From Epinephelus fuscoguttatus (taxonomy: Eukaryota; Chordata; Actinopteri; Perciformes; Serranidae), in NCBI RefSeq assembly GCF_011397635.1, contig NC_064761.1, positions 30,607,643 through 30,671,642 on the forward strand: a DNA stretch of 64,000 nt. The letters are read 5' to 3'. The notes beneath the pieces were generated by a model. The model saw only the letters and a list, made by a program, of their open reading frames with translations, searched no databases and had not been told where the DNA came from. Shown piece by piece: positions 61,001 to 64,000 of the stretch. The position numbers were made by a program, and so were the translations under genes. How positions within the stretch are numbered: the first letter of the stretch is position 1; every line of letters starts with the position of its first letter.

Positions 61001-63877
61001 AAAGCTGGGAAACTGGAGATTAATTTGAGATGCAGCCCAGCACAGTGTGTCAAGTTTTCCCAGTCTTAGTTTTTCTAATCATAAATCTGTAACAAACATT
61101 GAGCTTTGGTTAGGCGCCTATTCAAACTTTTAAAATTTAGAGTGTATAAAGGCTTAGAACATTATGATAGAAATACATGATAGCCATTCCCATGCTTATT
61201 TTTTGTTGCAGCAATGTTTGTGTTGATACCATTGTTAACACATATTTTGGGGTTAAAGCATTTTTGACCACTCAAGAACTGATGAAGACTCTAATGCTAA
61301 CTTCAAAATTCAGCCCACCAGAGCCTTTGAAAGAAAACAATGTAGGCCGAGATCGTCAGCAGTGCCAGGGGTTAAATCCAGCAGGCAAGATTTTAAAAAA
61401 TACATCAACTTTATCTTCTGAAATCACAGAATGGGAACACAACAGAGAAGTTTTTCTGTTGAATGTAATTGAAAATAAAATTGCATAAATTAGCTCAACA
61501 TTATTCTCTGATTAAAGCAAGAGTCAACGCTTAAACACTTTCTCTGCATTAGAATTCAGCTACTGGCAGTATACTTTGGTTTTCTGGAGTGAAACTGTGG
61601 TTCAGTGATGGATTTTTTTCTTTCTAAAGCATGAGTGGTTACTTTCAGGAGTTGTTGTCAGAGCAAGGGCATCCTTCCAGACCTGTGGCAATGTCCAAAG
61701 ATGCCAATTTCTCCATTGCCAGCAGCCTCAATAGACCAAAATGAAATGCAATCACAAGACATGTTGCATTTTGACTGAGTAATGCGACACATTTTCTTCT
61801 TGTTTGGACAAATTTCTCCCTGTGAACTTAAGAACTTTACACTGAAAGTAAACAAGGCAGGTTAAAGAAAAGAACCGTTTCCTCTCTGGAGATTTAGAGC
61901 TGACATTATGCAGCTACAAACTAATTTTTACTTTTGGAAGAAAAAGTCAAATGAATGCCTAAATACTAAAGTTACAACGCTGGGCAGACTCGGAGGCGAA
62001 GTAATAGAGAAAGGAGAAACCAAAGGATGACAGTGATGATCCAAAAAAGAGCACAGGCCAATCATGACGTTGGATGGTGCAGTATTTGTCTAATAGTCTA
62101 ACAAAAGAGTGATAAAGTGGATCAGCGTTATTGTCATTACTGGCTTTTGCTGAATTGGTGTCTGTCATCCCCCAATAGCAGCGATATGAAATGGAGTCAT
62201 GGAGGTATATAACACCCCATTGTAGGGCTGGAGCAAGAGGAGCTTATTGGCAGAAGGGGGTAAAAGAGAGAAGAGAGAGAAAGCGAGAGTGAGAGCAGAG
62301 GCAGGTGTGAGTGAAAGGTGCTGGACAGATTGAAGCCCGGGTGTCAGAGGACGCCGTAGCTCATGGGCCCGTCAAACAGGATCCTGCATTGACTGCCAGT
62401 AACATCAGTCCCGGCGCCGGCTCGGAACACAGATCATGTTTAGGATTTTCATTGCGTAACCCCCAGTCTGTCTTTTTCATGGCGGGTTCAGATTTCGTGA
62501 ATGGGTTTATAATTAATGCCTTGATGGTTACTAATGGCTGTGGCACTGGAAGCTTTGTATTGCACTCTAATTAGCCATTATAAATGGTTAGGATTGGTTT
62601 GTGAGAATAAACACTGTCACGAGACAAAGTGGGATGGCTCTTTTAGGAGCCTTTCACTGAATGGGAGGTCACATGATCATGTGTTTCTGCACCAAAGTGA
62701 ACACCCCAGACCCCCCTCATACTTAGTGGTTATTTAGACAATATTCACCCCTCAAACTGCACAATAAATCGTTCTCATCTTTCAGTCCTTAATCTTCTCT
62801 GGAATATGAAAGGCCCCTTTCAGCACCGAACACTGTAAATATGATGGCAGTTTAGACTCTGAAAGGAAACTTATGACCGCAATCTCACTATGTCAGACTT
62901 ATAAACATTTCCATAACACTTCCAAAACGACTCAAGTTTAAACTGAGTATCATCACGTTCAGAAAAGGGCTGCGACAGCACAAGGTTAAATGTAAAGAAA
63001 CAAAGTAAATGTGTGTTTTGTTTTGTTTTTTGAATCGACCAAATCCCTGTGATGTCAAACTAACAAAAACAAAGTGGTTTATCTCTGTTGTCATTTCAAG
63101 CCATAACTGTAACGTTTACAGATACATAGTTGAACAGGGGGTCCGGAGTATCTGATGCTTCTGCTGTGCTTATTTTGTCCTCTGTGTTGCTTTGCTTGCA
63201 TCTTTGATAAACCAAATTTTAGGACAAGGAAGCTAAGCAATGTACCGCCATGGGGACACAGCAAAATAATTTAGCCACCTAAAAGACCCACAGAAAAAAA
63301 GACTATTAGTTTAAGTGTTCGCTGTATTTGGAGTATTTTCACTGCTTTATCTTGCACACCAACTGATCGAGGCAGCGGTAGACCAGGAACTCCCATCTTC
63401 TACAAAGTAAACTGTCTGTTATTATCAATGGAAAGAACAAAGAACACCTGGAGAAGGTCTGTCGAGGCAGAACTCAAGGAATCAAGAACATCCTGGAAGG
63501 AAGCAGAGAAGATCACCCAACACTGAACCAGCTGGAGAAAGTTCGTAAATGACCCATGTTCCCCAAGGAGCAAAAGGGTTTAAGTCAAGTGTTATCAATG
63601 GAGTCTGGTGCCTTTGAAATAACAGCTTCAGTTTCCTGTCAGAAAGGGCTTTTTGATGGCAAGGTAAAGTTCTGAAATTATTCTAAATATAGCGTACACT
63701 AATATGATTTTTTTTTTAGGTGGGCCTTCTTTAGGTGGCTAAAAACTAACCATTTGAGGCAGCGTTTGCTCTGCATCGTTTTATTATATGTATGTGATGG
63801 GGGTGACGGGGTTTTCTACCCATAAATTAATGTAAATCATCACTATGATTCGCTCTGTTACACTGTAGTAAATTTGT

Positions 63878-64000
63878 CATTACCTTCACCAGGGAGGTAA
63901 TGTTTTTGGTTCAGTTTGTTTGTCTTTCAGCAGGATTACAGAAAAAAACTTCTGGCTCAATTTTCATAAAAGTTGGTGGAAAGGTGTAGCATGGACCAAA
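63878..64000. repeat. dispersed repeat cut by the window end
   Basis: ATTACCTTCACCAGGGAGGT, GTTTGTTTGTC and CAGCAGGATTAC in this order match the start of a widespread fish interspersed repeat that I recognise. Only its first part is in the window. Confidence 0.6.

Larger units (their letters stand above)
51134..64000 (+). other. glis1: glis1 intron 3, incomplete, no further exon found
   Basis: After the donor at 51134 I looked for the next exon, which should begin with finger 3 (FEGC-KAFSRLENLK in GLIS proteins), and found none up to the window end, so this intron exceeds 12.8 kb. Read-through of the donor adds 32 codons to a stop at 51230-51232. Apart from the simple repeats and repeat fragments listed below, the intron shows no gene. 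Confidence 0.7.

Noticed and set aside
1..64000. CRISPR array, prophage, operon or other microbial system
   Set aside because: No spaced direct repeats, no dense gene clusters; intron-exon structure and fish repeats show vertebrate nuclear DNA.

Overview
This is vertebrate nuclear DNA, almost certainly from a teleost fish and probably a spiny-rayed (percomorph) one. The genes are intron-split and widely spaced. Microsatellites are abundant, and the tRNA-derived SINE, hAT and Harbinger debris is of types common in fish. There are no bacterial-style operons, CRISPR arrays or prophage genes.

Two genes can be supported firmly, and they lie head to head. (1) dio1, type 1 iodothyronine deiodinase, is complete on the minus strand (coding 8618 to 6670, four exons). 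Its selenocysteine codon is the in-frame TGA at 8102-8100, and a recognisable SECIS hairpin lies in the 3' UTR at about 6302-6241. (2) glis1, a GLI-similar Krueppel zinc-finger transcription factor, is on the plus strand. A probable first coding exon (13423-13705) is followed by a 34.4 kb intron, exon 2 (48107-48299) and exon 3 (49588-51133). Exon 3 carries zinc fingers 1 and 2 and ends just inside finger 3. Fingers 3-5 and the C-terminus lie beyond the window. The linkage of dio1 and glis1 matches human chromosome 1p32.3 and supports both identifications.

Layout: 1-5.8 kb is gene-poor, with an inverted-repeat DNA transposon (751-1662), dispersed repeats and a perfect hairpin. 5.8-8.6 kb is dio1. 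8.6-13.4 kb is the shared upstream region of the two genes. 13.4-51.1 kb is glis1 exons 1-3, whose first intron holds a LINE fragment interrupted by a SINE, three hAT-type elements with 8-bp target duplications (one nested in another), a second nested pair, a foldback and a decayed Harbinger element. 51.1-64 kb is glis1 intron 3, mostly without recognisable content.

The two genes do not form a pathway. DIO1 activates or clears thyroid hormone at membranes, and GLIS1 is a nuclear transcription factor. I found no clearly undescribed system. The most interesting signals are the recoded selenoprotein gene and the stratified, nested transposons with readable target-site duplications. Exon boundaries were placed by hand from splice sites and reading-frame phase and have not been checked against transcripts.
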